A stretch of 64,000 bases of DNA, from NCBI RefSeq assembly GCF_003149085.1, contig NZ_QGDT01000001.1, forward strand, positions 62,001-126,000, given 5' to 3'. The notes beneath the pieces are model-generated. The model was not told the DNA's origin and did not search any database. It saw only the letters and a list, made by a program, of their open reading frames with translations. The position numbers and the translations under genes were made by a program. Of the stretch, positions 25,904-36,035 are shown in pieces (the first letter of the stretch is position 1; each line of letters opens with the position of its first letter). Origin of the DNA: Dyadobacter jejuensis (GTDB lineage: Bacteria; Bacteroidota; Bacteroidia; Cytophagales; Spirosomataceae).

Positions 25904-27892
25904 TTATTTATAGCTACGTTGTGCAATTTTGATGTTATCGTAGATAAGGTCCTCCTGATGAAGCTCCCATTTCTCAACACCTTGGTACTGCCAGGCGGCT
26001 ACATAACGATAATTTTCGTCGTCACGAAGGGCCTCTCCTTCTTCGCTTTGGTACTCCTCGCGGAAGTGACCTCCACAGGATTCATTGCGGTTTAAAGCAT
26101 CGATACACATCAATTCTCCTAGCTCAATAAAGTCGGCAACGCGGTTAGCTTTGTCGAGTTCAGGGTTGAACTCATCTACTTTACCCATTACCCGTACATC
26201 CTTCCAGAACTCCTCTCTAAGGGCTCTGATTTCGGAGATGGCTTCGGTAAGTCCTTTTGCATTTCGGGCCATACCACATTTGTCCCACATAATTTTTCCT
26301 AAGCGGCGGTGGAACATCTCCGGAGAGGTGTTGCCTTGGATGCTCATCAGCTTCTCTATCCTAGCTTTCGACTCGGCCTCTACTTTGGCGAACTCGGGAT
26401 GGTCGGTAGCAATTTTGCCCGTTCTGATCTCATTGGCCAAGTACGATCCGATGGTATAAGGGATTACGAAATATCCGTCGGCGAGCCCTTGCATGAGCGC
26501 CGAGGCGCCCAGTCGGTTAGCACCATGATCCGAGAAGTTCGCTTCCCCTAACGAGTAAAGCCCTGGTACGGTGGTCATCAGGTTATAGTCTACCCAAAGT
26601 CCCCCCATCGTGTAGTGCACTGCAGGGTAAATCCGCATAGGCACTTCATAGGGATCTTCACCGGTGATCTGCTTATACATATCGAAAAGGTTACCGTATT
26701 TTTCCTTTACTACGGCCTTGCCCCAAGCGATTATATCTTCTTCCGAAGGGTTGGTAATATTGTTTTTATTGGCTTCGCCCAGTCCATAACGGCGGAAAGC
26801 GGCGGAGTAGTCGAGGTAAACGGCTAGCTTGGAGGAACCCACCCCATAACCTGCATCGCAACGCTCTTTGGCGGCACGTGAGGCGATATCACGAGGTACT
26901 AGGTTACCAAAAGCGGGGTATCTTCTTTCCAAATAGTAATCACGTTCCTCTTCAGGGATGGCATTGGCGGGCCGATTGTCATCCTTTTTCTTGGGTACCC
27001 ATATCCGTCCGTCGTTGCGCAACGATTCCGACATCAGCGTCAATTTCGACTGGTGGTCGCCCGAAACGGGGATACAGGTAGGGTGAATTTGAGTGAAACA
27101 TGGGTTGGCAAAGAAAGCCCCACGGCGGTGTGCCTTCCAGGCGGCAGTAACATTGCTGCCCATGGCGTTGGTCGAGAGGTAAAATACATTCCCGTAACCT
27201 CCAGTACATAGCAATACGGCATGGCCTGCATGTCTTTCTAGCTCTCCGGTGATCAGGTTCCGGGCGATGATCCCCCTACATTTCCCGTCGATATTAACGA
27301 TATCGAGCATTTCATGTCGGTTATACATCTGGATGGTACCCATCCCTACTTGGCGCTGAAGGCCCGAATAAGCCCCTAGCAAAAGTTGTTGGCCCGTTTG
27401 TCCCGCTGCATAAAAGGTACGCTGAACTTGCACCCCACCGAAAGACCGGTTGGAAAGCAAGCCGCCGTACTCCCTAGCAAAAGGAACTCCTTGCGCGACG
27501 CATTGGTCAATGATATTTCCGGATACTTCCGCCAAGCGATGCACATTGGCTTCTCTGGAACGGTAGTCTCCACCTTTAACGGTATCATAAAAAAGACGGT
27601 AAACCGAGTCTCCGTCATTTTGATAGTTTTTTGCCGCATTAATACCACCTTGTGCCGCAATAGAGTGCGCACGACGAGGGGAATCTTGGAAGCAAAAAGC
27701 CTTTACTTTATAACCTAGTTCGGCTAAGGTAGCGGCTGCTGAAGCACCGGCTAGGCCAGTACCTACCACTATAACTTCGAGGTTACGCTTGTTAGCTGGA
27801 TTGACCAGGGGAACCGAGGAACGATACTTACTCCACTTGGTTTCCAATGGCCCCTGAGGTATTTTGGCATCCAGACGAGGTGACGTTGCCAT
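25904..27892 (-). CDS. sdhA: succinate dehydrogenase/fumarate reductase flavoprotein subunit
   Basis: 662 residues. The FAD dinucleotide fold [20 protein letters not shown] (about residue 46) is followed by the covalent-FAD His in [15 protein letters not shown]. The catalytic core includes [15 protein letters not shown], with the active-site Arg region in [20 protein letters not shown]. The late [20 protein letters not shown] motif is typical. It oxidises succinate to fumarate at the cytoplasmic face of complex II. The gene lies between sdhC and sdhB in one operon. Confidence 0.96.
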   Translation of the reverse strand: MATSPRLDAKIPQGPLETKWSKYRSSVPLVNPANKRNLEVIVVGTGLAGASAAATLAELGYKVKAFCFQDSPRRAHSIAAQGGINAAKNYQNDGDSVYRLFYDTVKGGDYRSREANVHRLAEVSGNIIDQCVAQGVPFAREYGGLLSNRSFGGVQVQRTFYAAGQTGQQLLLGAYSGLQRQVGMGTIQMYNRHEMLDIVNIDGKCRGIIARNLITGELERHAGHAVLLCTGGYGNVFYLSTNAMGSNVTAAWKAHRRGAFFANPCFTQIHPTCIPVSGDHQSKLTLMSESLRNDGRIWVPKKKDDNRPANAIPEEERDYYLERRYPAFGNLVPRDIASRAAKERCDAGYGVGSSKLAVYLDYSAAFRRYGLGEANKNNITNPSEEDIIAWGKAVVKEKYGNLFDMYKQITGEDPYEVPMRIYPAVHYTMGGLWVDYNLMTTVPGLYSLGEANFSDHGANRLGASALMQGLADGYFVIPYTIGSYLANEIRTGKIATDHPEFAKVEAESKARIEKLMSIQGNTSPEMFHRRLGKIMWDKCGMARNAKGLTEAISEIRALREEFWKDVRVMGKVDEFNPELDKANRVADFIELGELMCIDALNRNESCGGHFREEYQSEEGEALRDDENYRYVAAWQYQGVEKWELHQEDLIYDNIKIAQRSYK

Positions 27893-27996
27893 ATATTTTG
27901 TATTATTAATTGATCAAAAAAGTTAAGAAATCAACTGGATCAGCTGTTTTTTGGGTTTCTGATAAATATTTCTCACCAAAACCTATGGAGCTGATT

Positions 27997-28668
27997 TTAC
28001 TTTACCCAACCCAAATACATCGCTATGGGCATCAGGGCGAATAGTAATGGTACCACAATGGAAAATGCCGTTCCTAAGAAGGCGATAAGCCCGTTGTACT
28101 TTACATGATACAGCCCAAGGGTTTGAAAGGCACTCTTGAAGCCGTGCAGTAGATGCCAGAATAAAGAGAAGCAACCCGCTACGTAAATGAGTACCACCCA
28201 TGGATTTTGGAAGGTAGTTAGCATCATATTGTAGAGGTCTAGCTCTTCACCGGTAGCAAACTGGTTGGTCCTGTTTGGGATCCAAAAATGAGAGGTGTGG
28301 ATCACCAAAAAGATAAGGATGATGGTGCCCAATAGGCCCATACTCCTTGAGTACCAGGTGCTGTTGGCATTGGCGTTACGTGAGGCGTAACTTACTGGAC
28401 GTGCAGCACGGTTGGTTTTCGTCAGCATCAATCCATCGTAGATATGGAAAAGAAAACCGAGTACTAGCCCAATTTCTAGGGTCCGGATAATGGGGTTGGT
28501 GCCCATAAAATGGCCCCAGTGGGAGAAGGTCTCTCCTCCATCATTGTAAAAAATCATGGCATTAATGGCGGCATGAATCACCAAGAAGCTTATCAAAAAG
28601 AGCCCTGTGAGCGCCATAATAAGCTTTTTACCAATGGAACTCGTCAACGTTTGTGTAAACCACGACAT
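27997..28668 (-). CDS. sdhC: succinate dehydrogenase cytochrome b subunit
   Basis: About 223 residues with five hydrophobic segments and histidines suitable as haem ligands (FLVIHAAINA, GHFMGTNPI, GFLFHIYDGL, FLVIHTSHFW, LFWHLLHGFK). This is the single diheme membrane anchor of type B succinate:quinone reductases. I begin at the ATG at 28668 (MSWFTQTLTSSIGKK) rather than the in-frame ATG at 28707, because the family begins there and a promoter lies at 28719-28750. The upstream residues are unlike the family. Confidence 0.93.
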   Translation of the reverse strand: MSWFTQTLTSSIGKKLIMALTGLFLISFLVIHAAINAMIFYNDGGETFSHWGHFMGTNPIIRTLEIGLVLGFLFHIYDGLMLTKTNRAARPVSYASRNANANSTWYSRSMGLLGTIILIFLVIHTSHFWIPNRTNQFATGEELDLYNMMLTTFQNPWVVLIYVAGCFSLFWHLLHGFKSAFQTLGLYHVKYNGLIAFLGTAFSIVVPLLFALMPIAMYLGWVK

Positions 28669-28718
28669 AACAATCATGTATGATTTTAGTGCAAAAAAAA
28701 GGTACATTTATAACCTTT

Positions 28719-28750
28719 CAAAGGTATGTCACAAACGATTCCAACACAAT
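28719..28750 (-). promoter_or_regulatory. promoter of the sdhCAB operon
   Basis: Read on the minus strand: ATTG at 28750-28747, 20 nt, then TACCTTTG at 28726-28719. This fits the Bacteroidota -33/-7 layout, and the transcript would start about 45 nt before sdhC. Confidence 0.7.
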
Positions 28751-28872
28751 AAAAGCGAACCATTTTTATTGTTGAAAATATTATTTATAATCATTATTGA
28801 GAATAATTAAAGATTTGAGATAGGAATTGGCCTGCAGCGTCGAGTTTACATCGGTTAAAATCATGATTCGTG

Positions 28873-29121
28873 CTACTTGGCATGATCTGGAAATCTTGTC
28901 GGCTTAGACTCAATGCCATTGAGATAGTCTTGGGTGAGGGTTACGATTCCCGAAGTTTTTACAGTTTTTCTTAATTTATTACCCAGGCCGTCATAAAGAA
29001 GTTCAATGGTATTGCCGGTTCCGAAGTCAAACTTGGTGGGCAGGTTTAGGTGGTTATGCGGAGCCTCCAAATTGATATGACTCTGGGGGATGCTGCTGGT
29101 ACCAGTACTTTGTGTAGACAA
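28873..29121 (-). pseudogene. orphan Rhs core fragment (copy 3)
   Basis: 82 codons of Rhs/YD-repeat core (SHINLEAPHNHLNLPTKFDF, YDGLGNKLRKTVKTSG, QDYLNGIES) that match the two larger Rhs copies in this locus and then break into unrelated sequence (KPTRFPDHAK) before the usual core end. It has no toxin tip, immunity gene or plausible start. I read it as what is left of a third Rhs gene after recombination. About 190 bp of DNA (28909-29100) are near-identical to the other copies. Confidence 0.75.
28909..29100 (-). repeat. Rhs core direct repeat, copy 3 (partial)
   Basis: About 192 bp closely match 31730-31919 and 33768-33957. Similarity stops sharply on both sides. Confidence 0.75.
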
Positions 29122-29148
29122 GTTACTAGAAGACTGAACGCGTCTAAT

Positions 29149-29191
29149 ACGTTAACCCAAGCAAATCTCAATTACGAATCAGGGTTAACGT
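29149..29191 (-). repeat. inverted repeat downstream of the T9SS gene
   Basis: ACGTTAACCC (29149-29158) and GGGTTAACGT (29182-29191) are perfect 10-bp arms around a 23-nt loop. No T-run follows on either strand, so it is either a weak terminator or a scar between the T9SS gene and the copy 3 Rhs fragment. Confidence 0.45.
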
Positions 29192-29201
29192 GGGTTTCTG
29201 G

Positions 29202-29909
29202 TTACTGTTTTACGATTTTCTTCGTTGTCAAAGAACCATCCGTAATTAAAATCTTGACCAGATAAACACCAACGGATAAATTGCTCATCTCAATCCCTTC
29301 GGTTGGTATATTATCCGAACTGTAAACCACTTGACCCGCATTGTTGATTAGCTGTACTTTCTCAACGGCAGCGCCTTTTATTTTCAACAGATCTCTAACC
29401 GGATTGGGATAAAAAGTGATCGCATTGGCTTACGTTTGAAAACCAAAATCCAGGCTTTGGATGCGACTGTATGCAAATGTACCATCCTTATCGATCATTT
29501 TAAGCCGGTACAGATTTTCTCCGGGCCGCGTTCGGTCATACGTAGGAGTTTTATCTATAAACGAATAATTGGTGTTTGACGATTTATCTCCGCCGGCTGC
29601 CACATTTCCAATACTGCTCCACTTTTTTCCGTCCTGGCTACGCTCGATGTCAAAACGGTCAGAATTGACTTCGGAAGATGTTTGCCAAATAAGTAAAGCG
29701 GTGGATCTTTCGGCCCCCCCGGACACCTTGGTGGCGGTGAAACTGATCAAGGTTACCGGAAGCGGTACAGATTTTAATCTTTTCATCCGATTTCCCGAAA
29801 CGTCATGATTATAAGTGGTTTGCGCTATTGTTAGCGGAGCCGTTAATACCATAAACAGTAAAATGTAAACGTTTCTCATAAATTGTTTTATTATGTATCT
29901 TTTTGTCAT
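29202..29909 (-). pseudogene. T9SS type A sorted protein split by one in-frame stop
   Basis: One continuous frame carries a signal peptide (NVYILLFMVLTAPLTIAQ) and a short YD-like stretch (YNHDVSGNRMKR). A beta-rich domain follows (SFTATKVSG, WQTSSEVNSDRFDIERSQDG, YRLKMIDKDGTFAYSRIQ). Then a TAA at 29430-29432 interrupts it, and beyond lies a complete T9SS type A C-terminal domain starting ITFYPNPVRDLLKIKG and ending ITDGSLTTKKIVKQ. The sorting domain is therefore detached from its cargo by a single nonsense codon; GAA or CAA to TAA would suffice. Without that domain the truncated 159-residue product would be exported but not sorted to the surface. Its YD-like start and position suggest a link with the Rhs genes. 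Confidence 0.82.
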
Positions 29910-30006
29910 AAGATGTTAGACTTAATGATATCTTCTAATTAGCACTTTCTATATACCAAGTTACTATTACAGAGTTTTGATCTTTTATAAAGACGTAAAC
30001 GATGGA

Positions 30007-30591
30007 TTAAAATTGATTCCAAATGGGCTCTTGCCATATTCGTTTATCATCAATATTGTACCTATTGTAATCTGCTTCTTGTAATGATTTTAATTCATGA
30101 AAGTAAATCTCCCTGAGTCTTTGCAGACATTCTGCTTTTTTTTCATACTTACCTACATGAATATAATATATTTTATACTCCCATTTATTCTTCCTTCTTT
30201 GAGCAAAAAAGGCATGGCCATCAAATAGAATTCTAGGATTTGCTATTCCTTGTTTCCCATTTATTTCTTTTCTGTAATAATTCAAATCCAAAAAATTTAC
30301 TACTGTTAATATTATTGCTTTATTTGCCGTACTATCAAATAATATTGTGTCTATTAAGATTTGTGATTTAGTAGTATCTACAACTGGTGCTTTATAGGCG
30401 TAAAAAATTTCATCTTGCTTTTTAAGCCTTGTTGTCAAATCATTAATAATTGACAAGCTATCCTTATAATATTTATCCTTTGGTAAATGAACATTATTTT
30501 TATATTCATCTGGCGTATATACATGATTTTGCTGCGAGTCAGAACAACTTGTGTTAAACAAATAAACAATCATAATTAAGAAATTTTTCAT
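30007..30591 (-). CDS. putative lipoprotein immunity protein for the copy 2 Rhs tip
   Basis: About 194 residues. The ATG at 30591 gives MKNFLIMIVYLFNTSC, a lipoprotein signal whose lipobox (FNTSC) puts the lipid on Cys16; an in-frame ATG three codons upstream (30600) would overlap the Rhs stop codon. The mature part is polar and charged (KYYKDSLSIINDLTTRLKKQ) with no recognised domain. Its place directly behind an Rhs toxin tip, its AT-rich composition and its envelope location are what is expected of an immunity protein against a periplasm- or membrane-acting toxin. This function is an inference from context. Confidence 0.6.
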   Translation of the reverse strand: MKNFLIMIVYLFNTSCSDSQQNHVYTPDEYKNNVHLPKDKYYKDSLSIINDLTTRLKKQDEIFYAYKAPVVDTTKSQILIDTILFDSTANKAIILTVVNFLDLNYYRKEINGKQGIANPRILFDGHAFFAQRRKNKWEYKIYYIHVGKYEKKAECLQRLREIYFHELKSLQEADYNRYNIDDKRIWQEPIWNQF

Positions 30592-30599
30592 AGCAATCA

Positions 30600-32235
30600 T
30601 TATTTACAGTTTTGACATTCCCAAGCAGCGCTATTCCAAATATAACTTCCCTCTTGAAGTGTGCCAATATTTTCAAAAAATGATCCAATACCGTGCCCCA
30701 TTTCTGTGCTACTTTGTTCAAAGTAATCTGTCCCATTGACCTTTTCATTAGCCAGCCACCAAAAGCTATCGCTTTCATTTCTTTTCCCACCATCAGCTGT
30801 AAGGCCAAATTGATGCATAAACTGCATAGTAAATACATTAGGATCGGTAGTAATATCGCTTCCCTGAAAAGGATCAAAGTGGGCAACTAAACTGATTTTG
30901 ACCTGCTTTTCCAATTCAGGATTATTTTTCAGGTATTTTTTCAAGCCTGCCAGAAACCCGCTTCCATATACTCCCCCCATGCTGTGAGTGATAATTTTAA
31001 TTGTTTCAGTAATGTTTCCATTCTTATCACGTGCCAGGCCTGCTATCAGTCCAGCAGCATCGCCAAATCCTTTTTCGTTACCAGCCTTATATCTGTTTGA
31101 GGCAGATAAGTTATTGCCCATTCCAGTAAATATGCTACCTCCAACAGTATTTGCCCATCCTCCTAATGAGCCATCATAATATTGTGCATTGTTATCATTC
31201 AACCGTTTCATAACAGCGGAATCGAACCCTTCCCAATAATCCCTAAGCGCTTGCGCTGTGTTTTTTTGTCCATTAACAAATACAACTAACCTTCCATCTG
31301 GATCCTTTGCATTTACAGGATTGTTATGGACATAATTGTAAGGTGAATCTCCAAAATATTTTTCACTAGCCGGATCCACCTCCCACCAGCTCCCCATCCC
31401 CGGGTCCAACCACCTCGCTCCGTAATCATAGAAATTCAGATCAAATTCTTCACTGAGCTCCTTACCATTATAAAGATAACGATACTTACCAGCCGTTGCA
31501 TCATTATACCACGCACCATCAAAGGCCTTTCCAAAAGGATAATAATGCGTTTCACCCAAAATCTCAGTATTATCAATACTGCCACTTCCGTTTTTATCCG
31601 TAAATACCAAACGCGCACTACCTAAGTGATCTCTTAAAACATATTGATACCGAAATGTTCCGCCATTATTAGAAGCCCGGCCTTCCTCGTTATATACCGC
31701 TTCAACCGTATTGTTTTTTAGCTCAATGCCATTGAGATAGTCTTGGGTTAGGGTTACGATTCCCGAAGTTTTAACCCTTTTTTCTTAATTTATTGCCCAA
31801 GCCGTCATAAAGAAATTCAATGGTATTGCCGGTTCCAAAGTCAAACTTGGTGGGCAGGTTTAGGTGGTTATGCGGGGCCTCCAGGTTGATATGACTCTGG
31901 GGGATGCTGCTGGTCCGGTCGCTTTGGGTGGTCAGGTTTCCACCGGCTGGTATGGTCAATGCCTGGTTGTCAATGGTGGAATTCGTGTATCTGCTGGAGC
32001 CTTTCACCATACCATTGCGAGTGATCGAAGTAACGTTTCCCCACGCCCGGGGTCGCGCACGACTCAAAATTCAGAGATTCTCCGTAATAATCCACCGGAT
32101 CGATACCGCCTGCTGCGGTATAATTGGTATATCTTGAAGTGGTAAGCCGGTCCAAGTAATCATAGGTGAAGCCGTATGCTTGGGCAGCCCTGCCCTTTAC
32201 CTGCCAGATCATCTGACCGATATTGCCGCTGTTTT
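30600..32235 (-). pseudogene. Rhs core fragment with alpha/beta-hydrolase tip (copy 2, displaced)
   Basis: A truncated Rhs gene. Its 5' end is cut abruptly at 32235 inside the core. Two frame changes break the core: one at about 32039-32052, shared with copy 1, and one in a run of six T at 31778-31783 where copy 1 has five. From 31777 the last frame is open for about 392 codons: Rhs core end (YRYLYNGKELSEEFDLNFYD, ARWLDPGMGSWWEVDP, NNPVNAKDPDGR), then a unique tip of about 230 residues. The tip contains IIKIITHSMGG-like THSMGG, a GxSxG-type nucleophile elbow of lipases and esterases. Candidate acid and base are D in HFDPFQGSD and H in EMGHGIGSF. The intact tip may still be expressed or serve as a donor for recombination. 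Confidence 0.8.
31371..32235 (-). repeat. Rhs core direct repeat, copy 2
   Basis: 865 bp near-identical to 33410-34273. Both repeats begin at CGGATCCACCTCCCACCAG and end at GATATTGCCGCTGTTTT. Beyond each end the two loci have unrelated DNA, so the copies are clean duplicates joined to different tips and different upstream sequence. Confidence 0.9.
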
Positions 32236-32370
32236 AGAAATTGTAAAGCCAGGAAATGCAGGCACTCTTGAAATTCGTGGATAAAACGCTTACCAAAAAA
32301 GTTTGAATATTTCTTCAAAACGGGGAGGGTAGAAATTAATAAGGCCCTACATTTCTGAAAGCTTGTTGTT

Positions 32371-32640
32371 TCATTTCTGTATTAACTTTTTGATTATGGG
32401 AATGCCTTTTACAACAAGAGTACTCCAAAAAATACCATTCGATAATAACATTAGTATCATCCCGATTATTGAAGACATATTAATAAAAAAAAATCCAAAA
32501 GGGTGTTTAATGAAAAAACCTATTACTTCTTCAAACCTATTTGGTTTTGCTCCAAAATTAAAACTTAAAAAAGGTGAAGCAATTATGCTGAGTACTACAT
32601 AAATAACAACTCCTAATACTATGTTTAAAAAGCTTTTCAT
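32371..32640 (-). CDS. putative membrane immunity protein for the copy 1 Rhs tip
   Basis: 89 residues with two long hydrophobic stretches (NIVLGVVIYVVLSIIASPFL and FFFINMSSIIGMILMLLSNG) and basic ends, so an integral inner-membrane protein. The ATG is 4 bp behind the Rhs stop codon, the usual spacing for toxin-immunity pairs, and the DNA is AT-rich like the tip. No homologue is recognised. Immunity is inferred from position and from the membrane location, which fits protection against a lipase-like toxin. Confidence 0.6.
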   Translation of the reverse strand: MKSFLNIVLGVVIYVVLSIIASPFLSFNFGAKPNRFEEVIGFFIKHPFGFFFINMSSIIGMILMLLSNGIFWSTLVVKGIPIIKKLIQK

Positions 32641-32644
32641 GTAT

Positions 32645-35447
32645 TTAATTTTTTACTCCTCCTTTTTTGATTTGATCTACTGCTTGCTGTATTTTCTTGT
32701 CTGCTTCGACTCCAGGTCTAGCCAAATCAAAGTGTGCTGCATTATCACCATTCCATATAGCTTTAAGCCCACCCCAATTAAAACTTCCTTCTGAATTGGG
32801 GTTACTTAATCCATCATTTGGAATGTCTATTCGGATAATATTCTTTATGTTTTTGCTTCCACTTAATTGTTGGTAAAGCTTTGAGTCATCAGAAATAGGG
32901 CTTCCTATTAAAACTAGATTGTCAACTACTACCCCATCATTTGCAAGTTTTAATGCTGCTTGTGCTTGTAAAATACTACCATATGAATAACCTGCTAGAT
33001 TAAATTGTTCCCCTTCTTTAAATGGGTTATTTGCCAATTGTTGTTTGTATTGCTTAACAACACTGTTAATCATTGAATTGTTTACTGGTAACTCTCGCCC
33101 TGTATATTCTCGAAACATCGCCTCGCCAAGCTCTTTACGCATTCTATATTCATACTCTGTTCCTGAATTACGATAAAAATTTGTAAACATTACATCTCCT
33201 GCTTTACCGTGACTGGCGTTTACTCTAACAAAATCAATTATGCCCGCATTTGCAAATGAACTTCTCCATCTATTTATATAGTTCCAACCATCTCTGTCAT
33301 TATTAGCCCCACCGATGAAATATACTCTTCTGCCATCTGGATCTATTGCGTTTATTGGATTATTCAGAACATAAGCATAAGGTGATACACTTGGGTATTC
33401 TTGAGCCAACGGATCCACCTCCCACCAGCTCCCTAACCCTGGATCCAGCCACCTAGCCCCATAATCATAGAAATTCAGATCAAATTCTTCACTGAGCTCC
33501 TTACCATTATAAAGATAACGATACTTACCAGCCGTAGCATCACTATACCAGGCTCCGTCAAAACTTTTACCAAAAGGATAATAATGTGTTTTGCTTAGTA
33601 TTTCAGTATGATCAATACTGCCACTTCCGTTTTTATCGGTAAAAACCAGTCTGGTGTTGCCTAAGTGATCCCGAAGCACATATTCATACCGAAATGTTCC
33701 GCCATCATTTAAAGCCCGGCCTTCCTCGTTATATACCGCTTCAACCGTATTGTTTTTTAGCTCAATGCCATTCAGATAGTCATGGGTTAGGGTTACGATT
33801 CCCGAAGTTTTAACCGTTTTTCTTAATTTATTGCCCAGGCCGTCATAAAGAAGTTCAATGGTATTGCCGGTTCCAAAGTCAAACTTGGTGGGCAGGTTTA
33901 GATGGTTATGCGGGGCCTCCAGGTTGATATGACTCTGGGGGATGCTGCTGGTCCCGTCGCTTTGGGTGGTCAGGTTTCCACCGGCTGGAATGGTTAGTGT
34001 CTGATTGTCAATGGTGGTGTTTGTATAGTTGGAGGCACCCTTTACCATGCCTTTGCGGGTGATGGAGGTGATATTTCCCCACGCCCGGGGTCGCGCACGA
34101 CTCGAAATTCATAGACTCTCCATAGTAATCCACAGGATCAATCCCCCCCGCTGCGGTATAATTGGTATATCTTGAAGTTGTGAGCCGGTCCAAGTAATCA
34201 TAGGTAAATCCGTATGCTTGGGCAGCCCTGCCCTTTACCTGCCAGATCATCTGACCGATATTGCCGCTGTTTTGGCTGGTGCCACTTAGCCCGCCGGTAA
34301 GTGAATTATATTCGAGTACCTGCCGGAAAAGATCATCGGTCGTTGCCGGGAAAGTCGGCGTACTAAAACCGGTAAGCATGTTACTAACCGGGAAGGTACT
34401 TCCGCTTAATGCCGAAGCTCCGTTGATGCTGGAAAGTATTCCGTTTTGCAGATAGGAATAGTCAATCTGCTGCAAACCGTTTCCAATTTTTTTCCACGCC
34501 AACTGATCTTTATCGGTGTAGGATAGTTCACTGATGATTTTGTCGCCACCGCTATTCAGATTTTGTCTGGTCTGGGCAAGCCGTCCCCAGTCGTCAAACT
34601 GACGCGTGTTTACATAACCCGTTGTCCCCGCACTGTGTGCACTGCTGCGTGTTTCTGTTAATATATTATCCCCATGATCGTAGCCATAGTTGATGCTTTC
34701 GGCGGAGGCATTACCCAGATTGGTATGGTTGTTTCCGGTCATGGAGCTGACCCGTCCGTAAGCATCATAATTAAAAGTAGTTTGTATTACTCCGTTTGCT
34801 GCCCAAGGGGTCACCACTGGGTCGGCTGCGGTGAACACCTGTACTTTGCTGGTTTTTAGCTTGTCGATCTCGATGCCCGAGGTGGCCGTGCTATACATGT
34901 TTTCAATAATGGTATTGGACAGGGTCATGCCGTCACCGCTGCCACTGGCATATACGCCCTTCTGGGTGAGCCGTCCATAGTCGTCATACTTACTGCCCAT
35001 CCAGCGATTGGAATTAGCCCGTAGGATCGGATCTTGGTATTTAACAGGCAAATCGCGATTATTGTACTCAAAGGCTTCATAAGCCTTGCCCGGTACCTTT
35101 TTCTGGCTTACGAGGTCGTTGTTGGTGTATTGGTAGGTAAATACCAGCTCGCTGTCGTTCCAGCTTGCGCCAGGTGGAATCACCCGTACCAGCCTGTCCT
35201 TATCGTCATACACATAGTACGTGTCAGCCTTACTACTTTCACCGCTATTGGCCTTTCGGCTCAACAGCATCCTCCCTTTTTTGTCTGTAAATGTGATAGA
35301 CTTGTTGCCATTCCCATCGGTAGTCGTGGTTTTGTTCAGAAGATTATCTCCAAAAGGAGTAGAGCCTCCCGTTGAAAAATTGTAGTTTAACACAGCATCG
35401 CCACTGCTGTTTGAAGCATAGCTATTCGACGTGGCAATGCTGAACCA
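32645..35447 (-). pseudogene. Rhs/YD-repeat protein with alpha/beta-hydrolase tip (copy 1, 5'-truncated, one frameshift)
   Basis: The longest Rhs copy. The first frame (from the open point at 35447, first ATG at 35393) encodes about 460 residues of YD repeats, such as YVYDDKDRLVRVIPPG, TFNYDAYGRVSSMTGNN and YDDYGRLTQKG. At about 34077-34090 the frame changes and the second frame continues from ITSITRKGMVKG to the core end (NNPINAIDPDGR). The tip of about 230 residues contains FNLAGYSYGSILQAQAAL, a GxSxG nucleophile elbow, and DNAAHFDLARPG as candidate His region. A full Rhs protein would have several hundred more N-terminal residues and a signal peptide. None is found upstream. It is followed 4 bp later by a small membrane protein. 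Confidence 0.82.
33410..34273 (-). repeat. Rhs core direct repeat, copy 1
   Basis: 864 bp near-identical to 31371-32235. The one-base length difference includes the shorter T-run at 33817-33821 (five T against six). Confidence 0.9.
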
Positions 35448-36035
35448 TTACAGTGCCATTTATCGTACGGGGTGATCTAGGTAAGTAAGCGTATCCGGCG
35501 TTATTTCCCTCTGGCTCACCAACCCACACATTTTCTCTACTGACCCAAAGTCTATACAAATAAATGGATAGGAATGCCCTGGTTTTTTTGGCCAAAAAAC
35601 GGATGCATTCAAAAAGTTGCGAAGTGTATAAGGATCCGGTAGCTGCTTCGGTGCTAGGGGATATTTGCCCCAGATCATTTCTCGCAGCAGGCCCCAACTA
35701 TTTAGCCTTAAAATTGTCCTATTAACCATAAGTTTATAGAGACTTTCGAGTGGCCGTGATTTCAAATGAATGGTTTAAAAGTTTGGGGTTTTAAAAAAAA
35801 CGAAGCTGTTGGCCCTGTCAGGTAGGCTGGTCGAAAGGTACTATCTCGACTGTAATCCTTAATATTGGTCAGAGAAAATGGATAATACGTAGGCCCTTTT
35901 TCCGTTTTTAACATACTAATTGAAAAAATAAGAGTAACATGATAGATTATTCCTTATTTTTCGAACAATTCGAGTCATAACATCCGTTAATCATATAGGT
36001 TTCCTATCCATTGTCCATATAGCATTTCAATATAT
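35448..36035. other. gap upstream of the Rhs locus without a supported gene
   Basis: Two overlapping minus-strand frames of about 90-100 codons cross 35422-35765, but neither shows a family I recognise, a ribosome site or Rhs motifs. They may be decayed 5' Rhs sequence. From 35770 to 36035 the DNA is AT-rich and appears to be the leader of the T9SS type B gene; no sure promoter was found. Confidence 0.4.

Noticed and set aside
28600..28872. Possible small gene between sdhC and the Rhs array
   Set aside because: The plus-strand frame overlaps the sdh promoter and has no features; the interval is better explained as promoter plus spacer.
35422..35765. Minus-strand frames of 91 and 101 codons upstream of the Rhs gene
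   Set aside because: They overlap each other, contain no recognisable motif, signal peptide or ribosome site, and cross the point where the Rhs frame becomes open. Probably decayed sequence.
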